From NCBI GenBank assembly GCA_027704905.1, contig CM051016.1:10638340-10702339 (forward strand): a DNA stretch of 64,000 nucleotides, read 5' to 3'. Position 1 is the stretch's first letter. Every line of letters starts with the position of its first letter. The stretch comes from Muraenolepis orangiensis (Eukaryota > Chordata > Actinopteri > Gadiformes > Muraenolepididae). Both the position numbers and the translations under genes were made by a program. The notes under the pieces are model-generated. The model saw only the letters and a list, made by a program, of their open reading frames with translations. It made no database searches and had not been told where the DNA came from. Of the stretch, positions 23,666 through 57,299 are shown in pieces.

Positions 23666-24475
23666 ATATATAGATTATACCGCCCGCTGTTCACCTATAC
23701 TCAAATTATTTGAGTCAAATATGATGATAAACACACAGCTGTTTTGCGGCCCGTCAGTAACACCTCCACGGCCCGGTACCGGTCCACGGCCCGGCGGTTG
23801 GGAACCCCTGCCCTATAGGAGCCCCATGAAGGACTCCATCTAGGGTGTCCAAAAAGGCTGGATACTCCAAACTGTTTTTTGGCGCATAGGTACAAACAAC
23901 AGTCAGGGTTTTTCCCCCCCCCATGACCCTAAAGGCAAAGGGAGGCGACTATCTTGTCCACCGGGGTAAACTCCAACATAGAGGCACTCAGCCGGGGACT
24001 TGTGAGTATCCCCATACCCGCCAACCCCTATCCAGGAGTTTAGTTCCAGAGCCAATGCTGTGCGTAGAGGTAAGCCCCACCAGATCTAGCTGGTAGCGCT
24101 CCACCTCCTGCACAAGCTCAGGCTCCTTTCCTCCCCAGAGACATTCCATGTCCCCAAAGCCAGTTTCTATTGGCTAGGTTTGGTCCGTCGAGGCCCCCTG
24201 CCTTCACTGCCAATCAGGCAGTGCCTGACAGGCCCTCCTTCTGGGCCCCGCTCCGGAAAGGGGCCCCGGGCCTCCTCCGGGCAGGGTATCCTCACTTCTT
24301 CTTAGTTGTTTGTCCATTTAAGTCTTTGAACGATTCTTATTCTGGTCCCTCCCCTGAAACCAATCTGGCCCTACCAGGAGCACTAGTCTCCAGACAACAC
24401 AGCTCTCAGGTTCCCAGGGACACCCATACCTCTCCACCACGATAAGATGATGGTTCCCAGAGAGGTATATTGTGT

Positions 24476-24900
24476 ACAGTATTATTTATTTGACTGTATA
24501 TTGTGTACAATATTTTTTATTTTATTGTTTAGTATTTCAGAAGATTCTTACTGCGGGAGGGAATGGAGAGTAAGTACCCCATTGTACTTGCCACATATGG
24601 CAAATACAAATCTGGAATCTTGAATTTAATCTATGCAACCAAATGTCCAGTGTTCATGTCAAAAGATGATTGTTTTTTAATAGGGTAGAGTATGCCTGTG
24701 GCCTATATTATTATTATTATTATTAATAGTATTATTATCATTATTCATATTTTAATTATTAATAATAATAACAAAAATTGCCCATTATCTTACAAATCTA
24801 GTTACACAACGCGGAACGCTTGTTCGAACAACACGGAGGGCGGGAGGCAATTAACGTGACACAGAGTTCCACTTTGCAGTACCTCATTCGGCCACTAGAT
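24476..24900. other. Intergenic before ahsa1
   Basis: AT-rich, with a retroposon-tail-like piece (24590-24635, CTTGCCACATATGGCAAATA) and an (ATT)n block (24705-24770). No gene. Confidence 0.5.
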
Positions 24901-24937
24901 GACACCTCGAGACCGCTGGGCTTGTTCCTCTGGCTCC

Positions 24938-24950
24938 TTCCAGTAACTTC
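24938..24950 (+). promoter_or_regulatory. Imperfect heat-shock-element-like motif upstream of ahsa1
   Basis: TTC-CA-GTA-AC-TTC fits the alternating nTTCnnGAAnnTTC pattern except GTA for GAA. It lies 218 bases before the ahsa1 ATG. AHSA1 is a stress-linked co-chaperone, so HSF control is plausible but unproven. Confidence 0.2.
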
Positions 24951-25167
24951 TATCACCGGATATCCGGCGAGGAGCCGGTGAGCAACACCATATGTCCTCC
25001 GGTTCCCGGGCGCAGAGCTCTCGAACGCACCGGAGGTTTAATAATAATAATAAATTAAACAAAATAAGAAGGACCAGCAGACACACGTGGATATCAGACG
25101 GTAAACCATAAAACGATAAAAGACAACCAAAAGCAATAAAATAAAATAAAATAGAATAAGAACCCCG

Positions 25168-27321
25168 ATGGCCAAGTGGGGAGAAGGAGATCCTCGCTGG
25201 ATCGTGGAGGAGAGAGCCGACGCCACTAACGTCAACAACTGGCACTGGTAACGCATCTATAGATCTAGAGATATATAGTTATATAGATATAGAGATGTAT
25301 ATATATCTACTTATAGATGTATACTGACCGGTCTTTACTTAGAGATCCAGGAGAGATGGAAGAAAAGACATCAGCATATGCTAACCGTTAGCATGAGCTT
25401 CCTCACTAAAACACAATCGTATAAAGATAAAATGTAAAACACATATACATTTAATCTTAAAATGATATCGATCATCATTCATATTATAGTTCACATGTTT
25501 TCATATTGATTGACTATCACAAAGGAGGATGTCGCATTATTAACATATTAATTAGTGATAAACTATTGATATTCTCAACTAATGTTGATGAAGATTATAA
25601 CGGATCTTTACTACATGTGTAGTTTTTAAGCTAAAGGTTGTAGTATATTTGAGATGTGGTTCCATATCCTATTGATCCGTTTAAAACACCAGGCTGTCCT
25701 GATTAGTAAATCTAAATCTAGAGAATTTAATCCTCTTCATTGGTCACATGCACACACACAGTGAAATTTGTTTCTCTGCATTTAACCCATCCTAGTATTT
25801 GGATCAGTGGGCAGCTATTGTATATACAGCGACTGGGGAGCAGTGTAGGGGTCTGGTGCCTTGCTCAAGGGCACCTAGGCAATGCCCAGGTGTTTTTGGG
25901 ACTTGAACCGGCGACCTTCCTATTCTCAAGCCCCAGCAGACTGAGCTACCTGCCCCTTACGAAAGCAGAGCACCAGCCAGACAGAGAGACAGGCGGCCAG
26001 ACAGAGAGACAGGCTGCCAGAAAGGGGGACAGGCATCCTGAAAGGGTCAGCCAGACAGAGACAGTGAGCCTGACAGCCAACCAGAGACAGCCAGACAGCC
26101 ATGCTCAGAAAGCTCTGTTGTTTCAGGACGGAACGAGATGCCACCAACTGGTCCTCTGACAAGTTAAAGTTCATCCTGCTGGGCCTGAGTGTGGAAAACG
26201 ACGAGGGCACTTGTGAGGTGACGGAGGTAGAAAAGGTGGAGGGAGAGGCTTCCATCAACAATCGCAAAGGAAAGCTCATCTTCTTCTACGAATGGACCGT
26301 GAAGGCTACCTGGACAGGTACCTGATGCACCTCTCCCTGACACAGGTGTAAAACTGTACAGTCTAGTTTAGCCCAGGACAGGTAAAGACAGGTATGTAGT
26401 TTACCAGCACAGGTAAAGACAGGTGTATAGTTGACATCAGGACAGATAAAGACAGGTGAGTAGTTTACCAGAACAGGAAAAGACAGGTGTATAGTTTACC
26501 AGGACAGCTAAAGACGGGTATGTAGTTTACCTCAGGACAGGTAAAGACAGGTGTGTAGTTTACCAGGAAAGGTAAAGACAGGTGTATAGTTTTCCAGGAC
26601 AGGTAAAGACAGGTATGTAGTTGACCAAGACAGGTAAAGAAAAGTGTAAAGTTTACCAGGACAGGTAAAGACAGGCGTATAGTATTCCAGGACAGGTAAA
26701 GACGTGTATAGTTTACCAGGACAGCTAAAGACGAGTATGTAGTTTACCAGTACAGGTAAAGACAGGTGTGTAGTTTACCAGGACAGGTAAAGACAGGTGT
26801 ATAGTTTACTTCAGGACAAGTAAAGACAGGTGTATAGTTTACCTCAGGACAGGTAAAGACAGGTGTATAGTTTACTTCAGGACAAGTAAAGACAGGTGTA
26901 TAGTTTACCTCAGGACAGGTAAAGACAGGTATGTAGTTGACCAAGACGGGTAAAGAAAAGTGTAAAGTTTACCAGGACAGGTAAAGACAGGCGTATAGTA
27001 TTCCAGGACAGGTAAAGACGGGTGTATAGTTTTCCAAGACGGGTAAAGGCAGTTGTGTAGTTGGACATGAACATAAATAAAGACAGAAGAAGGTTTTATG
27101 TCTCGTTTCTCGTTTTCCAGGGACGTCCAAATCGGGCATCAAATTCAAAGGAAGCATCGACGTCCCCAACCTGTCGGATGAGAACGACATGGAGGACCTG
27201 GATGTAGGCCCCCCTGAACCAGTCTCTAGACACATGTATTATGTTCTTAAAATAGAGTTTAGTAGTTTTACTCCTACCAAAACTACTAAACTGTGGGTAA
27301 TATACCGATATTTCCAAGTAG

Positions 27322-27368
<47 letters not shown>

Positions 27369-30300
27369 TAGTATCAATAAGACAGATTCTAATATCCTGC
27401 TTGATTGATTCCTGATTTTTCTGCAGATCAACATCACGTTGAACAAGGACGAGCCTGACACTCCCCTGATGGGGCTGATGAAGACCCAGGGGGCGGACAG
27501 GCTACGCCTGGCGTTGGGCAGCTACGTCGGGTTTCTGAAGACTGGTTAGTCCGCGGATTATTACCGTTACTCTTCTCACTTCTGTCACTCTTCTCACTTC
27601 TGTCACTCCCATGTTTTGAGTTCTGAACATTCCTAACTTCTTCTCTTTTGTGCTTCTGTCACACTTGTTTTAACTCATCAACAACTAGCTCTCTAGGCCT
27701 GTATATACATCACTAGGTCTGTACATAGGTCTATATTCAAACACTAGGTCTGTATATATAACTAGGTCTGTGCAAAGGTCTGTATACATACACTTGGTGT
27801 ATACATACTATATGTTTATACATAGGTCTGTACACAAACACAAGGTCTGTACAAAGGTCTGTATACATATATCTGTACATAGGTCTGCATACAAACACTA
27901 GGTCTGTACATAGGTATGTATACATATATCTGTACATAACACTGTATACATAGGTCTCAAAACATACACTAGTTCTGTACATAGGCCTGTATACATAGGG
28001 CTAATCAGGGAAGTTGCTGTATCTGCTAGAGGGCTAATCAGGGAACTTGCTCTATCAGCTAGAGTGCTAATAAGGGAACATGCTCTATCAGCTAGAGTGA
28101 TAATCAGGGAAGTTGCTCTAACTGCTAGAGAGCTAATCAGGGAACTAGCTCTATCAGCTAGAGTGCTAATCGTGGAAGTTGTCCAATCTGCTAGAGGGAT
28201 AATCAGGGAAGGTGCTCTATCTGCTAGAGGGCTAAACAGGACATTGTGTTTTTAGAGTTCACTCAGGGGATGATCCTGCCTACTGCCAATGGAGTGTCCA
28301 AGCCCCAGTCTTCCCAGTCCAAGACCAAGTTGGACAAAACACAGGTAAGTCCCCAACACTGGACCCTGGTCCAGGTCTTAGTCTCAGCTAACCCTGGTCT
28401 AGGTCTTAGTGTTAGCTAAGCCTGGTCCAGGTCTTAGTGTCAGCTAAGCCTGGTCCAGGTCTTAGTGTCCGCTAACCCTGGTACATGTTTTAGTGTCAGC
28501 TAACCCTGATCCAGGTCTTAGTGTCAGCTAACCCTGATCCAGGTCTTAGTGTCAGCTAACCCTGGTCCAGGTCTTAGTGTCAGCTAACCCTGGTCCAGGT
28601 CTTAGTGTCAGCTAACCCTGGTCCAGGTCTTAGCGTTAGCTAACCGTGACCTTCTGTGTCCATGGTAACAGATATCGTCAGGCAGCACTGCCCCGCCCCC
28701 CAACACAGGTGTGAAGATCCCTACCTGTAAGTTCAGCATGAGGGAGACCTTCCTCACCTCCCCAGCCGAACTCTACAGGGTCTTCCTCAACCAGGAGGTG
28801 AGACCCCAAGAAACACTCTTCTAGACTCTGTTGTAGAACCTACTGTTATATAACCCACTGTTATAGAACCCACTGTTATAGAACCCACTTTTATAAAACC
28901 TACTTTTATAGAACCTACTGTTATAGGACCTACTGTTATAGAACCTGAAGGTATAGAACCTACTGTTATATAACCGCATTTATAGAACCACTGTTATAGA
29001 GTTAAGTGCTTCTGCTGATGTCAGTGGTTCTGAGAGGTTCCCGTCCGTGGTTTCGAGAGGTTCCTGACTGTGGTTCTGAGAAGTTCTTGTCGTTGGTTCT
29101 TAGAGGTTCCTGTCTTTGGTTCTGAGAGGTTCCTGTCTTTGGTTCTGAGAGGTTCCTGTCAGTGGTTCTAAGAGGTTCCTGTCAGTGGTTCTGAGCCATT
29201 CCCGTCTGTTGTTCTTGGTGGTTCCTGTCAGCGGTTCTGAGAGTTCTCTGGTGTTACAGATGGTCCAGGCCTTCACCCATGCCCCAGCCACCCTGGAGGC
29301 GGAGAAGGGCGGCCGCTTCCGCCTTCTGGATGGAAACGTTCTGGGAGAGTTTACTGAACTGGTGAGAACATACTGGTTATACTGGTCTACTAGGATATAC
29401 TGTACTGGATTACTGAGCTGGTGAAAATATACTGTTATACTGGTTTACTAGGATATACTATATTGGTTTACTGAGCTGGTGAGAATATACTGGTTTAGAC
29501 GAGATGATTGTCATGTGTAATGGGAGATGATGATTTGATACATTAGTGATGTGATACTTGAGACGATGATATGATACATGAGATGATGATATAATGTAAT
29601 GTGTGATGATGTAATACATGAGATGATGTAATGCTGATGTGATACATGAGATGATGTAATGATAATGTGATACATGAGATGATGCATGAGAGGAGGATGT
29701 AATGATGTGATACATGAGATGATGATGTAATGATGTGATACATGATGTGATGAGATACATGACATGATGATGTAATGATGAATGTGGTCATGTGACCTCC
29801 AGGTCCCCGATGAGAGAATCGTCATGAGGTGGCGATACAACACTTGGCCCTGCGGTATGACATGTTATGTCATCAAGAGGAGAATATGTAGTCCACTGCA
29901 TGTTTTGATGTCATTGTGTAATCCACTGCATGTTGTGATGTCATTATGTAGTCCACTGCATGTTGCGATGTCATTATGTAGTCCACTGCATGTTGTGATG
30001 TCAAGTAGACTATATAGTCTACTGCGTGTTGTGATATCATTATGTAGTCCACTGCATGTTTGATGTCATTATGTAGTCCACGGCATGTAGAGACTGAACC
30101 GTGTTTGTGACTCCGAGCTGCTTGCGTTTATTATCCCACGTTAGCAGGTTGGCGCATAGCTCATACTCGCCTGTACTGGTTTCGTACTTGGCTACTCTGG
30201 CTACACAGTTCAGGTTTCTGAGGAGAGACGTGGATCTTAACAAAGAACTAGTTTGACCTTTTAGGGTTTTCAGCTCATTAATGACCAGTCTCTTTCCAAT

Positions 30301-30508
30301 TCCACCCTCGTCTCTCTGTCTCTCCCCGTCTCTAGAGCACTATGCAACCATCTCTCTCGTCCTGAGTGACCGGTCCAGCGAGACGGGGTTGAAGGTTGAA
30401 TTCCGTGGGGTCCCGACCTCTGAGGAGGAGTCCACTCGTCTTGGCTGGCAGAGATATTACTTTGAAGCCATCAAACAGACTTTTGGCTACGGTGCGCGAC
30501 TCTACTGA
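25168..30508 (+). CDS. ahsa1: Activator of Hsp90 ATPase 1 (Aha1)
   Basis: Complete gene in nine exons: 25168-25247, 26127-26317, 27121-27203, 27427-27544, 28256-28344, 28672-28797, 29260-29361, 29803-29854, 30336-30508. Total 1014 bases, 337 aa, against 338 in human. It starts MAKWGEGDPRWIVEERADAT and continues NNWHWTERDATNWS, the conserved Aha1 N-domain (to about residue 160) that contacts the Hsp90 middle domain. A Ser/Lys-rich linker follows (exon 5), then the AHSA1/START-like C-domain (exons 6-9, KFSMRETFLTSPAELYRVFL to GWQRYYFEAIKQTFGYGARLY). The cytosolic protein stimulates Hsp90 ATPase activity. All exon junctions are GT-AG with matching phases. Introns 2, 4, 5, 6, 7 and 8 are largely tandem repeats; intron 1 has a SINE. 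Fish may have a and b paralogues; I cannot say which this is. Confidence 0.97.
25735..25958 (-). mobile_element. tRNA-derived SINE in ahsa1 intron 1 (family 1)
   Basis: On the minus strand the head GGGGCAGGTAGCTCAGTCTG (A box) and GGTCGCCGGTTCAAGTCCC (B box) are tRNA-like. The body is AGGTGCCCTTGAGCAAGGCA and the tail GGGTTAAATGCAGAGAAAC. Better preserved than the copy at 11062. Confidence 0.88.
25965..26100. repeat. Short CAGACAGAGA-type tandem repeat
   Basis: Units of GCCAGACAGAGAGACAGGC and shorter variants up to 26 bases before the ahsa1 exon 2 acceptor. Confidence 0.8.
26345..27055. repeat. 28-31-bp minisatellite in ahsa1 intron 2
   Basis: About 22 units of CCAGGACAGGTAAAGACAGG plus TGTATAGTTTA. 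Each carries ACAG|GTAAAG, a strong donor-like sequence resembling the real exon 2 end GGACAG|GTACCT at 26312-26323. Confidence 0.92.
27329..27363. repeat. (TA)n microsatellite
   Basis: About 17 TA dinucleotides in ahsa1 intron 3. Confidence 0.95.
27690..28245. repeat. Two minisatellites in ahsa1 intron 4
   Basis: ACATAGGTCTGTATACATA-type units (27695-27990), followed by about eight 30-base units of GCTAATCAGGGAACTTGCTC plus TATCAGCTAGAG (28000-28235), ending near the exon 5 acceptor. Confidence 0.9.
28350..28650. repeat. 28-bp minisatellite in ahsa1 intron 5
   Basis: About ten units of TGGTCCAGGTCTTAGTGTCA plus GCTAACCC, starting about 15 bases after the donor. Confidence 0.92.
28840..29240. 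repeat. Two minisatellites in ahsa1 intron 6
   Basis: ACTGTTATAGAACCT (18-base period, 28845-28995), then about ten 20-base units of GGTTCTGAGAGGTTCCTGTC (29025-29235), ending about 20 bases before exon 7. Confidence 0.92.
29350..29495. repeat. ahsa1 exon 7 end and donor triplicated
   Basis: The real junction TTTACTGAACTG|GTGAGAACATA is followed by ATTACTGAGCTG|GTGAAAATATA (29409-) and TTTACTGAGCTG|GTGAGAATATA (29467-), about 60 bases apart, with shared intron sequence between. Confidence 0.92.
29496..29795. repeat. GATGATGTAATGATGTGATACATGA-type repeat
   Basis: Irregular tandem units in ahsa1 intron 7, ending just before the exon 8 acceptor. Confidence 0.85.
29885..30095. repeat. 29-bp minisatellite in ahsa1 intron 8
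   Basis: About seven units of ATTATGTAGTCCACTGCATG plus TTGTGATGTC. Confidence 0.9.
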
Positions 30509-31828
30509 GAAAACTTCAGTCCTGCAGTGTTCTTCAGAGTACTGTAGTGTTCTACAAAGTATTGTAGATCTGTTGACGCTGTTTGCATTTCCATTTTTTC
30601 CCTCTTGTTTTCTTCTGAATTGTCCTGTTATTTCCCATCGTTCTCTGTGGTCCCAGGACAGTATTTATACAAGCGTCCAGAAGGGGGTGTTGTTCTGTAC
30701 CTAGATCGGGGCGTTGTAATATTAATGCCATGTACCACTCATGAAGTCCAACTCAAGAGGAGAGAAAATGTTTTAAAAATGTATTCCTTTGAAATTAAAT
30801 GTTATTTGAGTGCAGCTGGGGTGTCGTGTGGGTGTTATGTGGCGGAGACTGAGTCCTCTAACGTCTGAACATGTACATATTTTGAACTCATAAAGCAGGT
30901 GACAACAAAGTCTTTGGCTCCATTTGGCAAACATCTTATAATTAACTACTGCGTTCGCCTCACCTAATTTTATTTTGGAATATATTTTCACTGTACACAC
31001 CTGCAATGCAAAGCAATTCAAGATTGCATACATCTCATATGCTTCACTCCAATGCACTCAATCCAACTTTATTAACAAATGTCTTTTGTGTAACAAAATA
31101 CAACAAACAACAAATCGGGAGGATTGAATCCTCTTTATTGGTCACATACATATACATATGTAAACATACAGTGAAATGTGTTTTCTGCATTTAACCCATC
31201 CTAGTATTAGGAGCAGTCCAAATCCATCAAGTTATATAATATTCATACATATAAGTATCCATTCCAACTGCCGTTTACCAAACCAAAGGTGTTATTCCAA
31301 ACTAAAGCAAAATGCCAATTTTTTTTTTTTTACAAATTATTTTTAGCCTGCTGTGTCTCAGTGTGGCCACCAGGGGCAGCAGAGCTTCTGTTTCAGGGCC
31401 AGTTTTATGAACTGTTGGTCTTCGTCATATTTTTAGATATTCTCTATATAAATATAGATAGATAGATTTAGATATAAAGATATATGGATATAGATGCATA
31501 GAATGTACACATAGATATACACCTATTTGTAAAAAGTTGCAGCTGAACGGTTTGTTCCGAGTCTGACTTGATGACTTGTTGATATGAGAGAAAGTTAGAT
31601 AACAGTTGGTAGCGTGAGGTTAACGGCTAGGCTAACGGCTAGCGAGCTGCTGCTCCGGTTGTTGACCATCAGTCTGCTGCTGTCACCCAGGGATCTGCTT
31701 CTGGTCCTGGGTTAACGGACCAACCTTCACCCTGGAGCTCACGGGTGGTTAGTAGTTGTACTAGTGGTAGTACTAGTAGTAGTAGTACAAGTAGTGAACT
31801 AGTGGTTAACTAGTAGTAAACTAACAAG
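30509..31828. other. ahsa1 3' UTR and ahsa1-larp1b intergenic region
   Basis: Possible polyadenylation signal ATTAAA at about 30795. It holds a family 1 SINE tail fragment (31120-31215, minus), a T run (31319-31331), a weak CTCF-like GGCCACCAGGGGCAGC (31363), and an (AGT)n stretch (31750-31800) just before the larp1b ATG. Confidence 0.5.
31120..31215 (-). mobile_element. SINE family 1 tail fragment
   Basis: Matches the 3' part of the SINE at 25735-25958: GAATCCTCTTTATTGGTCAC and CTGCATTTAACCCATCCTAG. Confidence 0.75.
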
Positions 31829-53367
<21,539 letters not shown>

Positions 53368-54556
53368 CCCCGCCGGGAGCTCTGCTTTCGGCCAAGAGCC
53401 GCAGACGAGTGTCTCTGATTGGTGCGTTTGAAGTGAGTTCTCAACGTTTACAATCAAATGCATTCCTTGCATTTGTCAGAGAGCATCTCTTAAATCACAC
53501 GGTGAGTTAGCTCTTAGCTCTTAAGCTACGAGCTAGCCTTAGCATAGCGGCTGAAGTCTGACCTCTGACCTCCCGACCGCTCCACAACCAAAGTGCCATT
53601 TTCATTTCAACAGCGTCTGAATCCTTTGATTGATTCTGGATTCTTGAGTCTGTATGGTCGAGTTATGATAGAAACCATTTTAAATCCCCGTTTTACATCA
53701 GAAGTCATTTATTTTTAATTTCATTCATTTGATTTAAGTCTTAGTCTACCGTTGAGGTTGTTTTTAATGCATTTTATGAATGTTAAGAAATGGAAATGTT
53801 TTAGCTGCAATCAGGGGTGTGAGTATATAAGTTAATCTTAACAATCATGGTTGATGCTTTTGCTTTATTACCTTTAATCATAAACTGACCTCGAACTGAT
53901 TTTAAGAGGTTTTAGTAAAAAAAAATGTAAAGAAAAAATGTACATACTATAAAAATATCATTTACTATTCATTTTATTTTGTTTTGATTTAAACAAAAAA
54001 AAAAAAACGATTTTCTTGGTAGCTTGGTTTGAGTGTTTAAAAGTGTTTTAAAATTATGCATGATAATGAAGTTTTACAATACAAAAAAATATATAAAATG
54101 ACAAGTGATTGTTGAACGTTGTCTTGTGGTCTTTTGAAGAGGTCCAACCTGACGATCCCGTTCACCTCCCAGGACGTCAGGTGCAACCTGAGAGTCTATG
54201 TTGACTCTATCTCAGTCCAGCTGCTGGATGTCACTGTGTGCTATAAAGAGGATTCAATCGTCCAGATTAAAATTTTTGGATTTTAGATTTAGAATTGAAA
54301 ATGAGACTGGCCGTTCCTATTGGTCTAAGTACCATGCCCCGCCCTCGTCCTCACCTTGCCAATTGGTGGTCACTTCCAAGAGTTAAAGACGGCTGACTGT
54401 AATTGTAGTCACAGTACATACTACCCTATGGGGGGGGGAGACTTCACAGGAAACCAGAAAGTGAAAGGGGTTACACAGTAATTTACAATAATTAATTGTA
54501 ACGGAGATATTCTTCCAACAATACTATTAACAACGCTATGTACTATGTACGAATAC
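53368..54556. other. larp1b 3' UTR and following intergenic sequence
   Basis: Unique AT-rich sequence. The variant signal AATACA lies at about 54078, and no canonical AATAAA was found near the likely end. Nothing else recognised up to the hAT copy. Confidence 0.45.
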
Positions 54557-54796
54557 CAGGTTTCTTTTAACTTTTTGGGGCCAGGGACCCTTCCAGGGAA
54601 AATAATGTTCAAGGACCCCCTCAAAATCGTAACACCAATTAAACATACGCTTACTACAATTTGTACTCTTAGATGCCATTAGAACTATTTGTATTCTAAA
54701 AATGTTCAACCAAAATACCGTTTTATAGTAGTAAACAGAAACAAATTAAAATTTCAATCATGTTAATACCACATATATATATCTATATCTATATAG

Positions 54797-57299
54797 ATGG
54801 TCTCAGGGGAGGGGCCAGACTAAGAATGGTTCAAAGACCCTAATGGACAAACAAACAAGTAGAAGTGAGGATACCCTGCCCGGAGGAAGCCCGGGGCCCC
54901 TTTCCGGAGCCAGGCCCGGAAAGAGGGCCCGTTAGCGAGCGCCGGGTTAGCCACGGAGCCTGGTCGGGCATAGCCCGAAAAAGCAACGTGGCTCCTTCCC
55001 GCGGACCCACCATCTACAGGAAGAACCACTGGGGTCGGATGCACTGCCAGTTAGGAGGCAGTGAAGGCAGGGGGCCTCGACGGACCAAACCCAGCCAACA
55101 GAGACTGGCTTTGGGGACGTAGAATGTCACCTCTCTGGGGGGGAAGGAGCCTGAGCTTGTGCGGGAGGTGGAGCGCTACCAATTAGATCTGGTGGGGCTT
55201 ACCTCTACGCACAGCACTGGCTCTGGAACTAAACTCCTGGATAGGGGTTGGACTCTTTCCTTCTCTGGAGTTGCTCAGGGTGTGAGGCGCCGGGCGGGTG
55301 TGGGGATACTCACAAGTCCCCGGCTGAGTGCCGCTTTGTTGGAGTTTACCCCGGTGGATGCCTCCCTATGCCTTAGAGTCATGGGAGGAAAAACTCTGAC
55401 TGTTGTTTGTGCCTGTGCACCAAACAACAGTTCGGAATATCCCGCCTTCTTGCACACCCTGGATGGAGTCCTGCATGGGGCTCCTGAAGGGGACTCTATA
55501 GTCCTCCTGGGAACAACCAACTTGAACGCACACGTGGGTAACGATGGGGAAACTTGGAGGGGCGTGATGGGGATAAACGGCCTACCTGATCTGAACCGGA
55601 GTGGGGTTTTGTTATTGGATTTCTGTGCTAGTCATGGATTGGCCATAACAAACACCATGTTCAAACAAGGATGCTCATAAGTGTACATGGTACCAGAGTA
55701 CCTTAGGCCGAAGGTCAATGATCGATTTTGTTATTGTGTCATCTGGCCTGAGGCCGCATGTTTTGGACACTCTTTAGACACACTTTGGGTGAAGAGAGGG
55801 GCAGAGATGTCAACCGATCAAGATGGCGGGGGAAGCCTCTAGACAGACCTGGTAAGCCCAAACGTGTAGTGCGGGTGAACTGGGAACGTCTGGTGGATGC
55901 CCCTGTCCGGGAGACCTTCAACTCCCACCTCCGGCAGTATTTTTCAGGCATCTCTGTGGAGGCTGGAGGCATTGAGCCAGAGTGGTCATTGTTCAAAGCT
56001 TCTATTGCCGAAGCTGCAGTTGAAGCTGTGGCCTCAAGGTCATTGGTGCCTCAAGGGGCGGCAACACAGTGGTTGAGGGAAGCCCTTCCGGCTGAAGAAG
56101 GAGGCCTTCCGGGCTATGTTAGCCTGTGAGACTCCGGACTAAGTTGCGAGGTATCGACAGGCCAAGAGGACGGCAGCCTCGGCTGTTGCGGAGGCAAAGC
56201 AGCGGGTGTGGGAGGAATTCGGAGAAGCCATGGAGAAGGACTTTCAGTCTGCACCAAATCGTTTCTGGCAAACAATCCGGCGCCTCAGGAGGGGGAAGCG
56301 TGGATCCATCCAAGCTGTGTACATTAAGGGTGGGACATTGCTGACCTCAACTGAGGAGGTGATTGGGAAAGAACGCTTTGAGGAACTTCTTAACCCAACT
56401 ACACCCTCAATGGTAGAGACAGCTGGAGGATGAAGGACGGCAAACATCAATCTCCCTGGAGGAAGTCACTGCGGTAGTCAAACATCTCCGCAGTGGCAAA
56501 GCCCCAGGGGTTGATGAGATCCGTCCAGAAATGCTAAAGGCTCTGGGTGTTGAGGGGCTGTCATGGATGACACGTCTTTTCAACATTGCGTGGAAGTGTG
56601 GGACAGTGCCTGAGGAGTGGCAAACGATACAGGGGTATCACATTACTCAGCCTCCCTGGGAAAGTCTACTCCAAGGTGCTGGAAAGGAGGGTTCGGCCAA
56701 TAGTCGAACCTCAGATTGAAAAGGAACAATGCGGATTCCGCCCTGGTCGTGGAACAACGGACCAGCTTTTTACTCTTGCAAGGATCCTGGAGGGGGCTTG
56801 GGAGTATGCCCATCCGGTCTACATGTGTTTTGTGGATTTGGAGAAGGCATATGATCGGGTCCCTCGGGAAATACTGTGGGGGGTGCGGGAGTATGGGGTG
56901 CGGGGGTCACTGTGGAGGGCCATCCAATCTCTGTACTCCCAAAGCAAGAGCTGTGTCCGGATTCTCAGTAGTAAGTCAGGCCTGTTCCCAGTGGGTGTTG
57001 GCGCTTTGTCACCCGTCCTGTTTGTGATTTTCATGGACAGGATTTCAAGGCGTAGTCATGGAGGGGAGGGGTTTCATCAGTATGTGACCTTCAGCACTCA
57101 CTGGATCGGTTTGCAGCAGAATGTGAACTGGAACAACCAACTGGTCGCCTCTCGAGGGAGGTTTTACAGGCACATCCAACTGGGAAGAGACTGGGAACGC
57201 CTTGGGATCCCCCAGTCAGAGCTAGTCGATGTTGCCAGGGAGAGGGAAGTTTGGAGTCCCCTGCTGAAGCTGACCCGATTACGGATAAGCGGGAGAAGA

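Larger units (their letters stand above)
21055..23810. mobile_element. hAT-like element with 8-bp target duplication, holding a Gypsy insert
   Basis: The terminal inverted repeat CAGGGGTTCCCAACC is perfect for 15 bases at both ends. The direct target duplication CCCTATAG lies at 21047-21054 and 23811-23818. Both are hAT hallmarks. Without the Gypsy insert the element is only about 485 bases and shows no transposase, so it is non-autonomous. Ends are GC-rich (CCACGGACCGG and mirror); the middle is TATA-rich. Confidence 0.93.
19393..24475 (-). mobile_element. LINE A copy 2 (minus), interrupted by nested elements
   Basis: Minus-strand copy of the family at 15445. The 5' leader lies near 24470-24150. 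Endonuclease and linker run from 24150 to 23819 and again from 21046 to about 20450. Reverse transcriptase follows (CFVDLEKAYDLVPREILWGV at about 20020, SLLFADDVVLFESS at about 19750), down to 19393, where the 3' portion is missing. Bases 21055-23810 are a later hAT-type insertion flanked by CCCTATAG. Multiple frameshifts. Confidence 0.92.

Noticed and set aside
29496..29795. His/Ser-rich minus-strand ORFs
   Set aside because: Translation of the GATGATGTGATACATGA repeat in ahsa1 intron 7.
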